A stretch of 64,000 bases of DNA from the NCBI RefSeq assembly GCF_000271845.1, contig NZ_JH719395.1, forward strand, positions 2,702,108 through 2,766,107, in the 5' to 3' direction. The DNA comes from Rhizobium leguminosarum bv. trifolii WSM2297 (GTDB lineage Bacteria > Pseudomonadota > Alphaproteobacteria > Rhizobiales > Rhizobiaceae). Each line of letters opens with the position of its first letter. The stretch's first letter is position 1. Shown here one piece after another: positions 28,656 through 36,789 of the stretch. The translations under genes and the position numbers were made by a program. The notes beneath the pieces were generated by a model that was given only the letters and a program-made list of their open reading frames with translations, was not told where the DNA came from and ran no database searches.

Positions 28656-29155
28656 TCGTGGATCTCCCCGATCGCCTTGGGAGCTTCGGTCATGCGGCCG
28701 GTCGCATAGCCGATCGCACGCCAGGCGGCCATCGCGCCGATGGCCAGGCTCGCGGGAATTGCGACGCCGAACAGCCAGCTCATCGGCATACCGGTCACGG
28801 GCGCGGCGTTGGTGGCATTGACATGCCACTGCATCAAGGTGCCCACCAGCAACAGCACGCAACAGCCGAGGATCAGCACATTGGCAATCGTCAGCAGAAT
28901 GCGGCGGGTGCCGGGGCCGACCATCGTCACCACCATGTCGAAATCCATATGCAGATTGCGACGCATGGCCGAGATCGAGCCGAGGAAAATCAGCCAGACG
29001 AAGCAGAAACGCGACATCTCCTCCGAAACGTCGATACCTGATCCGAATCCATAGCGGAGAACGACGTTTAGGAAGACCATTGCGGTCATCGCCGCGAGTA
29101 GAAGCACTAGCGCCACATCGATGGCGCGGAAAACAAACCGCTCAATCCTTTTCAT
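28652..29155 (-). CDS. TRAP transporter small permease (DctQ type)
   Basis: 167 residues with four hydrophobic segments (about 10-30, 45-65, 85-108, 125-148). VFLNVVLRYGFGSGIDVSEEMSRFCFVWLIFLGS is typical of DctQ, including the conserved E-E-x-x-R-F motif. Its start overlaps the SDR stop and its stop overlaps the large-permease ATG. Confidence 0.88.
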   Translation of the reverse strand: MKRIERFVFRAIDVALVLLLAAMTAMVFLNVVLRYGFGSGIDVSEEMSRFCFVWLIFLGSISAMRRNLHMDFDMVVTMVGPGTRRILLTIANVLILGCCVLLLVGTLMQWHVNATNAAPVTGMPMSWLFGVAIPASLAIGAMAAWRAIGYATGRMTEAPKAIGEIHE

Positions 29156-29874
29156 TTACGCCCTCCTCCGACGCGAATGGTTTCGCCGGTCACATAACCG
29201 GCGCCAAACAACAGCCATTCGGCAGCTTCAGCCACCTCGTCAGGCACTCCGATCCTCTGCAGCGGGACGCCGGACGCCTGCGCGGCCAATGCGGCACGGT
29301 CGGCGAAGACGTCTTTCTGGATGTCAGTGTCGATAATCCCGGGCGCCAGGGCATTGACCCTAACGCCGGGCGCGAGGTCCCGCGCCATCGCTGATGTCAG
29401 CGCCAAAATCGCGCCCTTGGTCGCGCCATAGACTGCATGGCCCGGCGCACCGCCGTTAAACCCGGCAATGGATGCCACGTTGACGATCGCCGCTTGCGTA
29501 TGCGCCGCCCGCGCCCGCAGGAAGGCGGCCGTCACCAACAGGGTGCCCTTGACGTTGACCGAAAGTGCCCGATCGATTTCGACGGCGTCCATCGCATCGA
29601 GCGCCATGTTCCGGCCGAGGACACCCGCATTGTTTACCAGATGCGTGGGCGGCAAGGTGGCTAGCGCCGCTTCGGCCATGTTGACTGCCTCGCCATCGGC
29701 AATGTCGACTGTGAAACTCCGCGCCATGTCGCCGAATTTGGCCGCCGCGGCCGCCAATGGCTTTTCCTCCTGGTCCCACAGCCAGACGACGGCGCCCCGC
29801 GTTACCATCCGGCGGGCTATGGCAAGGCCGATGCCCGCAGCGCCGCCGGTGATCAGGACGACAGGGCGGCTCAT
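29152..29874 (-). CDS. Short-chain dehydrogenase/reductase
   Basis: 240 residues. Nucleotide loop TGGAAGIG (9-16), NNAG near residue 82, catalytic Ser in NVASIAG, and the YGATK Tyr/Lys pair near 149-153; ends with AGYVTGETIRVGGG. Family reaction: NAD(P)-linked oxidation or reduction of an alcohol. In this operon it most likely interconverts a hydroxy acid and its keto form. ATGA overlaps at both ends. Confidence 0.9.
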   Translation of the reverse strand: MSRPVVLITGGAAGIGLAIARRMVTRGAVVWLWDQEEKPLAAAAAKFGDMARSFTVDIADGEAVNMAEAALATLPPTHLVNNAGVLGRNMALDAMDAVEIDRALSVNVKGTLLVTAAFLRARAAHTQAAIVNVASIAGFNGGAPGHAVYGATKGAILALTSAMARDLAPGVRVNALAPGIIDTDIQKDVFADRAALAAQASGVPLQRIGVPDEVAEAAEWLLFGAGYVTGETIRVGGGRK

Positions 29875-30740
29875 GTTTCGAACTCGTGCGCAAAGGCCTG
29901 ATGGCCGGCGAGATCGACCAGGCCCGAGAAACGTGCGTAGTCGAAGCCGTCGGGATTTGTCCGCAACCCGCCCGTTTCGCGCAGATGCGCGAGCGCCGCC
30001 GCCTGCGCCGATAGGCCGGCCAACAAGGTGGTCAGCGCATAGAGACAGAGGGTGAATCCCATCCGCGAGATTTCATCGAGCCCAAGCCGTGCCGCATCCG
30101 TGCCATCGACGATGCTGACGACCTTCGGCCCGGCCAGGCCCTCTGCCACTTTTTCGACCTGTTCCACCGTTTGGATGCCGTCGATGAAGACCAGATCGAC
30201 GCCCGTATCGGCATAGCGGCGTGCGCGTTCCAGGGCTGCATTCATTCCATCGACGCCGAGGGCATCGGTGCGTCCGATGACCAGCATCCCGTGACCGCTG
30301 GCGTCCCGGGCCGCGACGGCCGCACGCAACCGCGCCTCGGCCTCGCGCGGCGTCACCAGCCGCGCACCGGAAAGCTGGCCGCAGCGCTTCGGCATCTGCT
30401 GATCTTCGACGTGGAATGCCGCGATGCCGGCACGGGCGTAGTCCTCGACCACACGACGCAGATTGAGGGGACCGCCATAGCCGGTATCGGCATCGGCTAT
30501 GACCGGCACGCCTGCCACTGCCGCCATAGACCGTGCCTGATCGGCCATTTCGGTCTGCGACAGCAGGCCGAGATCGGGCGTACCGAGACGGCTCGCGGTC
30601 GCACCGAGACCCGTCATATAGACGGCCTCGAAACCGCATTGCGCGATCAGGCGCGCGGTCAACACGTCAGGGGCGCCGGGAACCGCAACCACCCCGCCCT
30701 GCGCGATACGGTCTCTCAGGGACTTCGCGTAGTCTTTCAT
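29871..30740 (-). CDS. Isocitrate lyase/PEP mutase superfamily lyase
   Basis: 289 residues, one TIM-barrel domain. ADADTGYGGPLNL holds the Mg2+-binding acids; the mobile loop reads PKRCGQLSG, keeping the Lys-Arg-Cys of lyases but with Gln where methylisocitrate lyase usually has His. The retained Cys argues for C-C bond cleavage. Candidate relatives are 2-methylisocitrate lyase, 2,3-dimethylmalate lyase and oxaloacetate decarboxylase; the changed loop prevents a firm choice. It overlaps gntR and the SDR gene by ATGA. Confidence 0.85.
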   Translation of the reverse strand: MKDYAKSLRDRIAQGGVVAVPGAPDVLTARLIAQCGFEAVYMTGLGATASRLGTPDLGLLSQTEMADQARSMAAVAGVPVIADADTGYGGPLNLRRVVEDYARAGIAAFHVEDQQMPKRCGQLSGARLVTPREAEARLRAAVAARDASGHGMLVIGRTDALGVDGMNAALERARRYADTGVDLVFIDGIQTVEQVEKVAEGLAGPKVVSIVDGTDAARLGLDEISRMGFTLCLYALTTLLAGLSAQAAALAHLRETGGLRTNPDGFDYARFSGLVDLAGHQAFAHEFET

Positions 30741-31423
30741 CGGGACCGCTTCCCGCTCTGCGAGAGGATGGCGTCCGGCAACCGTCCGCGCCAGTCCACA
30801 TGGATCTTCAGCGAGGCGGTGAACGCGTCGTGATCGCCTTTGAGAAGTTGGTCGGCCATAAGTTTGTGCTGATCGAAGCTCGAACGACGCCGATCGTCGA
30901 ACGGCGCGGTCAGCAATGTGCGCAGCGTGGCTATGCGCGCATCGGCCAATTGGTGGGCATCACGGATCAGATCGTTGCCGCAGAGATCGAAGAATGTGTT
31001 GTGATAGGCCGTATCCGCATGGCCGAAAGCGCGCAGATTACCTCTGTCCAAGGCATCGGCCATCCTACCAATCACCTCCTCCATCCTCCGCGCCAATGCG
31101 TCCGGCGCCCGTTTGAACGACATCAGCGCCGCCTCGCGCTCCAGCACGAAGCGGTAGTCGCACAGCATGATCACGGCCTCTTCGGACGGGCTGAAGACAA
31201 AGCTGCCGCGCTTGGGGAGCACCTCAACGAGTCCGGTGAATTGCAATGCGTTGAGCGCATCGCGAATGGGCGAGCGGCTGACGCCGAACGCCTCCACGAG
31301 CCGTTCTTCCGAAATGTTTTCACCAAGGGAAAATTCGCCGTCGATGATCGCAACACGCAGGCGGTCGGCCACCATGGCGGTCAGAGACTTTGGTTGCTCC
31401 AGGCGAAGCGACTCGGCACCCAT
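30737..31423 (-). CDS. GntR-family (FadR/FCD) transcriptional regulator
   Basis: 228 residues. Amino-terminal winged helix (about 14-80: VADRLRVAIIDGEF ... EERLVEAFGVSRSPIRDALNALQFTGLVEVLPKRGSFV) and a C-terminal FCD ligand domain (DADTAYHNTFF-like HADTAYHNTFFDL, with metal/ligand His residues). FCD regulators usually sense a carboxylic acid. First gene of the operon, so it probably represses its own operon through the tandem palindrome 15 bases upstream. Confidence 0.9.
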   Translation of the reverse strand: MGAESLRLEQPKSLTAMVADRLRVAIIDGEFSLGENISEERLVEAFGVSRSPIRDALNALQFTGLVEVLPKRGSFVFSPSEEAVIMLCDYRFVLEREAALMSFKRAPDALARRMEEVIGRMADALDRGNLRAFGHADTAYHNTFFDLCGNDLIRDAHQLADARIATLRTLLTAPFDDRRRSSFDQHKLMADQLLKGDHDAFTASLKIHVDWRGRLPDAILSQSGKRSR

Positions 31424-31437
31424 TTTTACCTCCCTAT

Positions 31438-31463
31438 CTTACATGTAAGATGTAACATGTAAG
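31438..31463. promoter_or_regulatory. Tandem palindromic operator before gntR
   Basis: CTTACATGTAAG at 31438-31449 is a perfect 12-base palindrome, and AACATGTAAG at 31454-31463 repeats its core; the CATG centres are 14 bases apart. The position just ahead of an autoregulated FCD-type gene, and the symmetry, make it the probable binding site for the GntR product. Confidence 0.65.
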
Positions 31464-31645
31464 TGAGAGAGGCTGTCAAGTGCCACGCGCCGGGAATTGG
31501 TTCAGGTGATTTTGTGCTGGGTGATGCATGCCGGCGCCCGGGAAACGGGACCCCATCCGACAGCACGTATTATTACGTAGTGATCGTCCCCAATTTTCAG
31601 TGCCGGCCTTCCTTGTAAGAGTTCAGGTTCACGGGGGGATTGGCA

Positions 31646-32296
31646 ATGATAACCACGAGCCAGGCTGCCAAACGCTATATACCTGAACCGAACGGCGCGA
31701 ACGCCATGGAGACGGGACGTTTGCCGCCAAGCACTGTCCTGCGCGTCTCCCCAGGCCAGGGCATCTACCGCGAGGGCGAGCGGGCGTCATTGATCTATCA
31801 GGTTCAGTCCGGCGCCGTGCGGGTCTATCGGATCATGCGCAATGGCCACCGCCACATTCTTTCATTCTATGGAACGGGAGAATGGTTCGGCCTGCAGGAT
31901 GGAGAGATCCATGATGATTTCGCCGAGGCGATCTGCGACTCTCAAATTCGATCCGTTCCGAGAGCCGGCGCGCCGATGCCGCCGATAAATTTACTGGATA
32001 TAGCTCTGTCCAGCCTGTCGATCGCGAATTCGCGACAGCTTGTCGTCGCCCGCCAGGGCGCTCTCGAGCGTGTGGCGGCTTTTGTTCAGGAAATGTCGGC
32101 TCGAAATGGTGGCGCCAATGAGTTTGAACTCATGATGTCGCGCACCGATGTCGCCGACTATCTCGGCTTGACGGTGGAATCGGTGGCACGTTCGTTCACC
32201 AAGCTTCGAACCCGCCGCATTGTGCAATTATTCGGGCGCGGCCAACGATACATCCATATCGTTGATCGCAACAGGCTTGCCGCGCTCAGCACATAG
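31646..32296 (+). CDS. Crp/Fnr-family transcriptional regulator (FixK-like)
   Basis: 216 residues from the ATG at 31646 (GGGGGG upstream; a TTG six bases earlier is possible). Cyclic-nucleotide-type beta roll at about 25-110 (GQGIYREGERASLIYQVQSGAVRVYR, SFYGTGEWFGLQDGE), dimer helix, then a Crp-type HTH at about 160-205 (SRTDVADYLGLTVESVARSFTKLRTRRIV). The recognition helix keeps the Glu and Arg of FNR/FixK proteins, with Ala where Ser is common. There is no amino-terminal Cys cluster, so it would not sense oxygen by an Fe-S centre. It is a candidate to bind the TTGAT boxes seen elsewhere in the window. Confidence 0.85.
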   Translation: MITTSQAAKRYIPEPNGANAMETGRLPPSTVLRVSPGQGIYREGERASLIYQVQSGAVRVYRIMRNGHRHILSFYGTGEWFGLQDGEIHDDFAEAICDSQIRSVPRAGAPMPPINLLDIALSSLSIANSRQLVVARQGALERVAAFVQEMSARNGGANEFELMMSRTDVADYLGLTVESVARSFTKLRTRRIVQLFGRGQRYIHIVDRNRLAALST

Positions 32297-32327
32297 GCGA
32301 AGCACGGCACAAGCGGTGCACCCACGC

Positions 32328-32531
32328 TCATTCGACGTAGAAGGTCAAATTGCCGTTGCGGGCTCGCGTTACCCATTCAATATCGTTTGGCGTGAGCTTT
32401 TTCGTCTTCAGTTTGCCGACAAGCCATTTATCTGACCGAGCGGCCGCGCGAATGGCCTCGACGTCCTTTTCGCTGCCTTGCGGGGATGACGGCCTGTCTC
32501 CGAAAAGTCGGCAATGGGCGCAATCAGGCAT
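32328..32531 (-). CDS. Possible small hypothetical protein
   Basis: 67 residues, basic carboxyl half (KWLVGKLKTKKLTPNDIEWVTRARNGNLTFYVE). Composition is protein-like and there is no better gene on either strand here, but the ribosome site is weak and no family is recognised. Convergent with the Crp/Fnr-type gene. Confidence 0.35.
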   Translation of the reverse strand: MPDCAHCRLFGDRPSSPQGSEKDVEAIRAAARSDKWLVGKLKTKKLTPNDIEWVTRARNGNLTFYVE

Positions 32532-32746
32532 TGAGCCTAGTCAATGGGTGTGGCCTCGGCCGGAGAGGATGCCGGCATCAGCCTTGATGGTCGTGCCATT
32601 GAGGTATCACCCCGAACCGCGACTTGGCCGCTCCCTCGAGAAGGCGCCAGCAGCAAGCCATTCGGGCATCATGTATGATACCGTATCTTACTGCCATCCG
32701 AACCCATGACATTTTATCTCTATTGTAAATCATGGAGGGCAAAGCG

Positions 32747-33211
32747 ATGACCGGACCTGCTGCTTCTACCCCGTCAATGACCAGTGCAGAAGAGCTGCGC
32801 AAACGCGCGCTCGAACTGCAACTTCTCGAGATGGAACGCCAAGAGAAGATACAGGCGCGCGAAGCCAAAAAACACGCTGAATTCGTTGAAGACTTCTTCC
32901 GCAAGCACATTGGCGATGCCGAACGCACGGTGATCAAACGCCTCGTGTCGAAGGCGGCTGCGGATGGCAAGTTCGAGGCGATGATCTACAGTTTCCCGTC
33001 GAGCTTTTGCTCCGATAGCGGCCGGGCAATCAACAACTTTTTGCCCGGGTGGCAGAACACCTTGCAAGGAAAGGCCAAGGAACTCTACGACCTGTTCGAA
33101 GAGATCGGCAGACCGCAGGGCTATGGCCTGAAGGCATTGGTCATCAATTTCCCCGGTGGCATGCCAGGCGATATCGGTCTTTTCCTCACCTGGGAAAAAC
33201 CGGTGGAGTGA
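32747..33211 (+). CDS. Hypothetical protein paired with CYTH gene
   Basis: 154 residues from the ATG at 32747 (GGAGGG eight bases upstream; an ATG at 32732 is also in frame). The first third is a charged coiled-coil helix (EELRKRALELQLLEMERQEK ... AKKHAEFVEDFFRKHIGD); the remainder looks globular and ends with LVINFPGGMPGDIGLFLTWE. I do not recognise the family. Its stop is six bases from the CYTH start codon, so the two are probably cotranscribed. Confidence 0.65.
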   Translation: MTGPAASTPSMTSAEELRKRALELQLLEMERQEKIQAREAKKHAEFVEDFFRKHIGDAERTVIKRLVSKAAADGKFEAMIYSFPSSFCSDSGRAINNFLPGWQNTLQGKAKELYDLFEEIGRPQGYGLKALVINFPGGMPGDIGLFLTWEKPVE

Positions 33212-33217
33212 CCGGGC

Positions 33218-33721
33218 ATGAAGACTGTCGAGATCGAGCGCAAGTTTCTCGTGCGCAGCGACGCTTGGCGCGCCAGCGCGACGAGCGCGCATGTATTTCG
33301 ACAAGGTTATCTTGCGCGAGGCGCTGCCAGCAGTCTCCGTATTCGCCTGATCGATGATCTGACGGCACAGCTGGCGGTGAAGTTCGGCAAACGCGGCCTT
33401 ACGCGCGAGGAATTCGAGTACGACATTCCCCTCGTTGAAGCCAAGGAATTGATGCTTCATGTGCGTGGCAAGGTGCTTGAAAAGACAAGGTATGAGGTTG
33501 TCCATCAGGGCGATGTCTGGGAGATCGATGTCTTCGGCGGCGCCTATCAGGGCCTGACCATTGCCGAGATCGAAATGTCGAGTGAGACAGATCGTCCGTC
33601 CCTCCCCTCCTGGCTCGGTCGCGAAGTGACTGGAGACAAACGTTATTCCAACCGGGCGCTGGCATTCCATCGCCCGGCAATGTCGCCACCTTATGGCATT
33701 TCGGAATATGCCCGCGTCTAA
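33218..33721 (+). CDS. CYTH-domain protein (triphosphate tunnel enzyme)
   Basis: 167 residues. Begins MKTVEIERKFLV, the E-x-E-x-K signature that gives CYTH its metal site; further conserved charges appear in SLRIRLIDD, QLAVKFGKRG, KTRYEV and EIDVF and IAEIEMSS. Bacterial CYTH proteins are mostly inorganic triphosphatases, some class IV adenylate cyclases or thiamine triphosphatases. There is no CHAD domain. Activity on tripolyphosphate is the most likely guess. Confidence 0.82.
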   Translation: MKTVEIERKFLVRSDAWRASATSAHVFRQGYLARGAASSLRIRLIDDLTAQLAVKFGKRGLTREEFEYDIPLVEAKELMLHVRGKVLEKTRYEVVHQGDVWEIDVFGGAYQGLTIAEIEMSSETDRPSLPSWLGREVTGDKRYSNRALAFHRPAMSPPYGISEYARV

Positions 33722-33800
33722 AGCGCGGCGTTATCTTTAAAGGTCGCTTGCCCCGCGCTTAAAGCCCCGCAAGAACGGTGATTCAAGCGGCGCGACTTAG

Positions 33801-33898
33801 AGCAATTCCGAGGAAAAGTGCGAAGCGGTTTTCCGTCCGGGATTGCGTAAAAAAAGTTAGAGCGGTTCAGCGCGTCCGTGAAAAGCTGAACCGCTCTA
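33801..33898. repeat. Rhizobial-type intergenic palindromic element
   Basis: Two adjacent inverted repeats: an imperfect one between GCAATTCCGAGGAAAA and TTTTCCGTCCGGGATTGC (33802-33846), and a perfect 14-base pair of arms, TAGAGCGGTTCAGC at 33858-33871 with its complement at 33885-33898. The wording is like short mosaic repeats scattered between genes in rhizobia. It lies between convergent genes and may also act as a terminator. Confidence 0.65.
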
Positions 33899-33936
33899 GT
33901 TCCTCGGAACTGCTGCGCACTACCGGGAGGCATGCA

Positions 33937-34872
33937 TCAGTCTTCAACCAGGCTCCATTCGGCACCGGGGTTGAACTCCTTGATCGCAGACGCCAGCCCC
34001 TCGGTCTGATCACCCAGATCGCGCTGGTAGATGACACCCATATTGTTGATCATGAAAGTCTGCACGCCGGTTACCCTGTAGGTTACCGGCCAGGCGATGA
34101 GGCCAAAACCGCCCGTCATGTTGCCGTTGACGATATAGCTCTGCTTGCCACCGACGACATTGGAACCTTGCGCCGTCAGGATGCGATAGCGGTAGCCGTA
34201 ATAGCCTTCTGCCCGCTTCGCATTGCCGAAGGCTGCGGTCTCGACAAGGCCGCCGGCGGGGCTCTCCTCTTCGAATGCTCCCGGCTCCCAGTACAGACCG
34301 TCCCGCGCGCCCGCTGTGCTGACGAGCTTCTGTGCGAACTCGTAAACGCCGTCGCCATCGCGATCTTCTCGCGCATACTCATACTGGGCAATAAAGTAGT
34401 CGGTCATCGTCTGGATGGTCGCAAGTTCGTTCCTGCCGACCCTGCGGTTGATGATTTCCTGAATGCCGATTTGCGTGTCGAAAGCCCATTTTCCGTCGCC
34501 GTTGCGGCTCAGCGGGAAAGGCAAAGGCCACAGTTGATCGCCGATCGCGACGACCTTGCGATCGCCAAGGTCTTGAAGAATGACCTGCTTGCCGGCGCCC
34601 TCACGTATCAAACCATAGGCGATCGTGGCCTCATTGCTCGCCTTCAGCTTAGCGGCGCTAAGACCCAACAGATTCGCCAAGCCGTCAATTTCGCCGGACG
34701 CCAACACCTGCTTGAATTGGTCGACTGCGAGTGAGGGACTGTCAAAGGCGGGTGGGGTTCCAGCCACGAATTCCTCGAGGTTGCTCTGCTCCTGCGCCAG
34801 GGAAAGCTGCGGCACCATCAAGGAAGCTGCCGCACCCAGCATGAATGAAATCACTCTCGATTGTCGTGTCAT
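33937..34872 (-). CDS. DUF2950 family exported protein
   Basis: 311 residues from the ATG at 34872. Signal peptide 1-27 (SFMLGAAASLMVPQLSLAQ). The body matches DUF2950: FDSPSLAVDQFKQVLASGE, WAFDTQIGIQEIINRRVGRNELATIQTM, DRDGDGVYEFAQK, GLYWE, GGYYGYRYRI-like GYYGYRYRILTAQG and AWPVTYRVTGVQTFMIN. Function unknown. DUF2950 genes commonly follow DUF3300 genes, as here (44 bases apart), so both probably act together in the envelope. Confidence 0.88.
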   Translation of the reverse strand: MTRQSRVISFMLGAAASLMVPQLSLAQEQSNLEEFVAGTPPAFDSPSLAVDQFKQVLASGEIDGLANLLGLSAAKLKASNEATIAYGLIREGAGKQVILQDLGDRKVVAIGDQLWPLPFPLSRNGDGKWAFDTQIGIQEIINRRVGRNELATIQTMTDYFIAQYEYAREDRDGDGVYEFAQKLVSTAGARDGLYWEPGAFEEESPAGGLVETAAFGNAKRAEGYYGYRYRILTAQGSNVVGGKQSYIVNGNMTGGFGLIAWPVTYRVTGVQTFMINNMGVIYQRDLGDQTEGLASAIKEFNPGAEWSLVED

Positions 34873-34916
34873 CGGTTCACCCCATGGTTTGGCCTTCACG
34901 AAAACATTTGCCTAAG

Positions 34917-36317
34917 TCAGCGGCGGCCGCCGCCGCCACGCCCGCCGCCGCCACGCCCGCCGCCGCGCCCGCCTCCACCATGTGAAACGGGCGGGCGAGA
35001 CCGGTGCTGCGTTGCCCGAGGTGCGCCGCGCTGGCCACCACCCATGCTCTGGCCACCGCGCTGGGAGTTCACGACCTCGCGGCGACCTGATTGAACATTC
35101 CCGAGGGCGCTCTGCTGGCGGCTCCGATTATCGGCTTTGGCGGCCATCTTGGGCTTGCCGGATTTCGGTCCCGCTTTCGGAGAAGCCTTGGCCTGGCGGT
35201 TGCCTGCATTTGCAGGGCGCGTATCGGCGCGGGGCGCGTTCGCGCGTTTGGCCGCATCTCCCACCGACGTTTTCGGATTTGACTTCAGCCCTTGCGCGGT
35301 ATTCTTTCGGACATCTGCGGCTCGGGCCCCGGCATCGCCCCTCGACTGGTTTCGCTCCCTCTGAAGGTTGCCCGCCTGGTTCTTGAGCTGGTTGCGGCTG
35401 TCCGTCTGGAGGTTGGACCGGATCGCCGACCGGTCAAGCTTGTTCAACTGATCCTTGCCGATGCTCAGCTTGCTACGATCGACATTCTTCCAGTCGACAT
35501 CGTTCAAGTTCATTTTTCCATTGAAATTGCGGTTGTTGAGGCAATTGTTGCAATCGATGTCGACATCACCGTTCCAGCGTCCGCCCCACACGCCCCAGTC
35601 GTCCCAATTGACGATCGCCGCCCAGGCGACCCCGGTCACGGCAGCAGCGAAGAAGCCGGCCCCGGGATAGTAATAGTTGTCGTAGGAATCCGGATAATAG
35701 GAGACTGGCGCGTAGTCGTAGTTCGGCTCGTACAGCATTTCCGGCGGATATTGCGGGATGTAGATCTTCTCCGGATTTGTGGGCTGGATGATGACATTGT
35801 CGCCCTCGTTGACAATGGTGACTTTGTCATCCGTCTTGATGATGTTCTTCGCGATAGCTTCGTCGCGGAGCTGCTGTATCGCGATCAGGACGTCCTTCTG
35901 CTGATTGGTCAGCGCGTCTCCGAGCGCCTGCGTCCACTCGAGATCGTCGCTCATCATCTTGACGACCTCCGGGTAGTTCAGCAGCGAAATCACACTTCCA
36001 TCCCATTCGCTTTTCGGCTGGAGGCTGGCGTTCTTTTTCTTGGTTTCCAGGAAGCGAGCTGCCTCGACGATCTGCAGGGGAAACAGCGAAGCCGCCGAGA
36101 TCGCTGCCACGAGATCGTCCGGGTAAAGCGCGATACGCGCCACGAGAACCTCGAGTTCGTCGTCGGAGAGCCCGGCCGCTTCCGCGTCCGGCGCCGGCAC
36201 GGGTTCGGCCTTGGTGGCCGGCACGGGTGTCTGCGCGTAAGTTAACGGCACGGGCGGCAGGGAAGAGATTGCTATGGCTGAAAAGCCGGCCAGCAGCCTG
36301 AAATATCTCGCTTTCAT
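34917..36317 (-). CDS. DUF3300 family exported protein with Gly/Arg-rich tail
   Basis: 466 residues from the ATG at 36317 (a GTG one codon earlier is possible; AAGG upstream). Signal peptide 1-29. DUF3300 region at about 45-290: LARIALYPDDLVAAISAASLFP-like VARIALYPDDLVAAI, LPLQIVEAARFL, NYPEVVKMMSDDLEWTQALGDAL, IYIPQYPPEMLYEPNYDY. The last 170 residues are basic and low-complexity, ending in repeated GGGGRGGG units. That tail looks disordered and could bind nucleic acid or cell-wall polymers; this is speculation. Confidence 0.88.
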   Translation of the reverse strand: MKARYFRLLAGFSAIAISSLPPVPLTYAQTPVPATKAEPVPAPDAEAAGLSDDELEVLVARIALYPDDLVAAISAASLFPLQIVEAARFLETKKKNASLQPKSEWDGSVISLLNYPEVVKMMSDDLEWTQALGDALTNQQKDVLIAIQQLRDEAIAKNIIKTDDKVTIVNEGDNVIIQPTNPEKIYIPQYPPEMLYEPNYDYAPVSYYPDSYDNYYYPGAGFFAAAVTGVAWAAIVNWDDWGVWGGRWNGDVDIDCNNCLNNRNFNGKMNLNDVDWKNVDRSKLSIGKDQLNKLDRSAIRSNLQTDSRNQLKNQAGNLQRERNQSRGDAGARAADVRKNTAQGLKSNPKTSVGDAAKRANAPRADTRPANAGNRQAKASPKAGPKSGKPKMAAKADNRSRQQSALGNVQSGRREVVNSQRGGQSMGGGQRGAPRATQHRSRPPVSHGGGGRGGGRGGGGRGGGGRR

Positions 36318-36361
36318 CACACCTTCATCTCCTGGATTGCAAGTGGTTGCGATAACGCTGG

Positions 36362-36667
36362 CTATGGCATCGGATCGGTGGAACGCCTCAGTGCCACGAC
36401 CTTTGACCGAAGAATTGCATCCCCTATTTCCTCGACAAGGCCCTCGACCAGGCTGCCGTATTCCTGTCGTCGTACCTCCCGAATACTGCTGGGAAGCAAG
36501 TCTACTTTGGTGAGCGCCTCAATGGCTGCAGCGAGGTCCTGGCACATGCTGTGGAAATTTTCGTCCACCTCGAGAAGCCGTTGTGCGAGCGGAAGATGCT
36601 CGGGCAGGTGGAGCTCAAGCAGCGCAAGGATGGCCAATTTTTCTGGATTGCCTGCCCCCATATCCAT
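36362..36667 (-). CDS. Hypothetical helical protein
   Basis: 101 residues from the ATG at 36667 (another ATG two codons later). Mostly amphipathic helix: NPEKLAILALLELHLPEHLPLAQRLLEVDENFHSMCQDLAAAIEAL. No signal peptide, membrane segment or known motif. Transcribed toward the DUF3300 gene, divergent from the long regulator gene. Family not recognised. Confidence 0.5.
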   Translation of the reverse strand: MDMGAGNPEKLAILALLELHLPEHLPLAQRLLEVDENFHSMCQDLAAAIEALTKVDLLPSSIREVRRQEYGSLVEGLVEEIGDAILRSKVVALRRSTDPMP

Positions 36668-36789
36668 CCCGCTCGTTGTTTTCGTACAAAGCAGATGAAT
36701 TAATATATTGCATCTCACTTATTTAGAGATGTAACATACAAGAAGCTACGGTCGTGGGTAGAGCGGCTGGCTTCATCGGGGGGCGGACG

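Noticed and set aside
33722..33765. AAGCGCGG/CCGCGCTT arms after the CYTH gene as a terminator
   Set aside because: Eight-base arms with a loop of about 25 bases and no T run. Too weak beside the palindromic element that follows.
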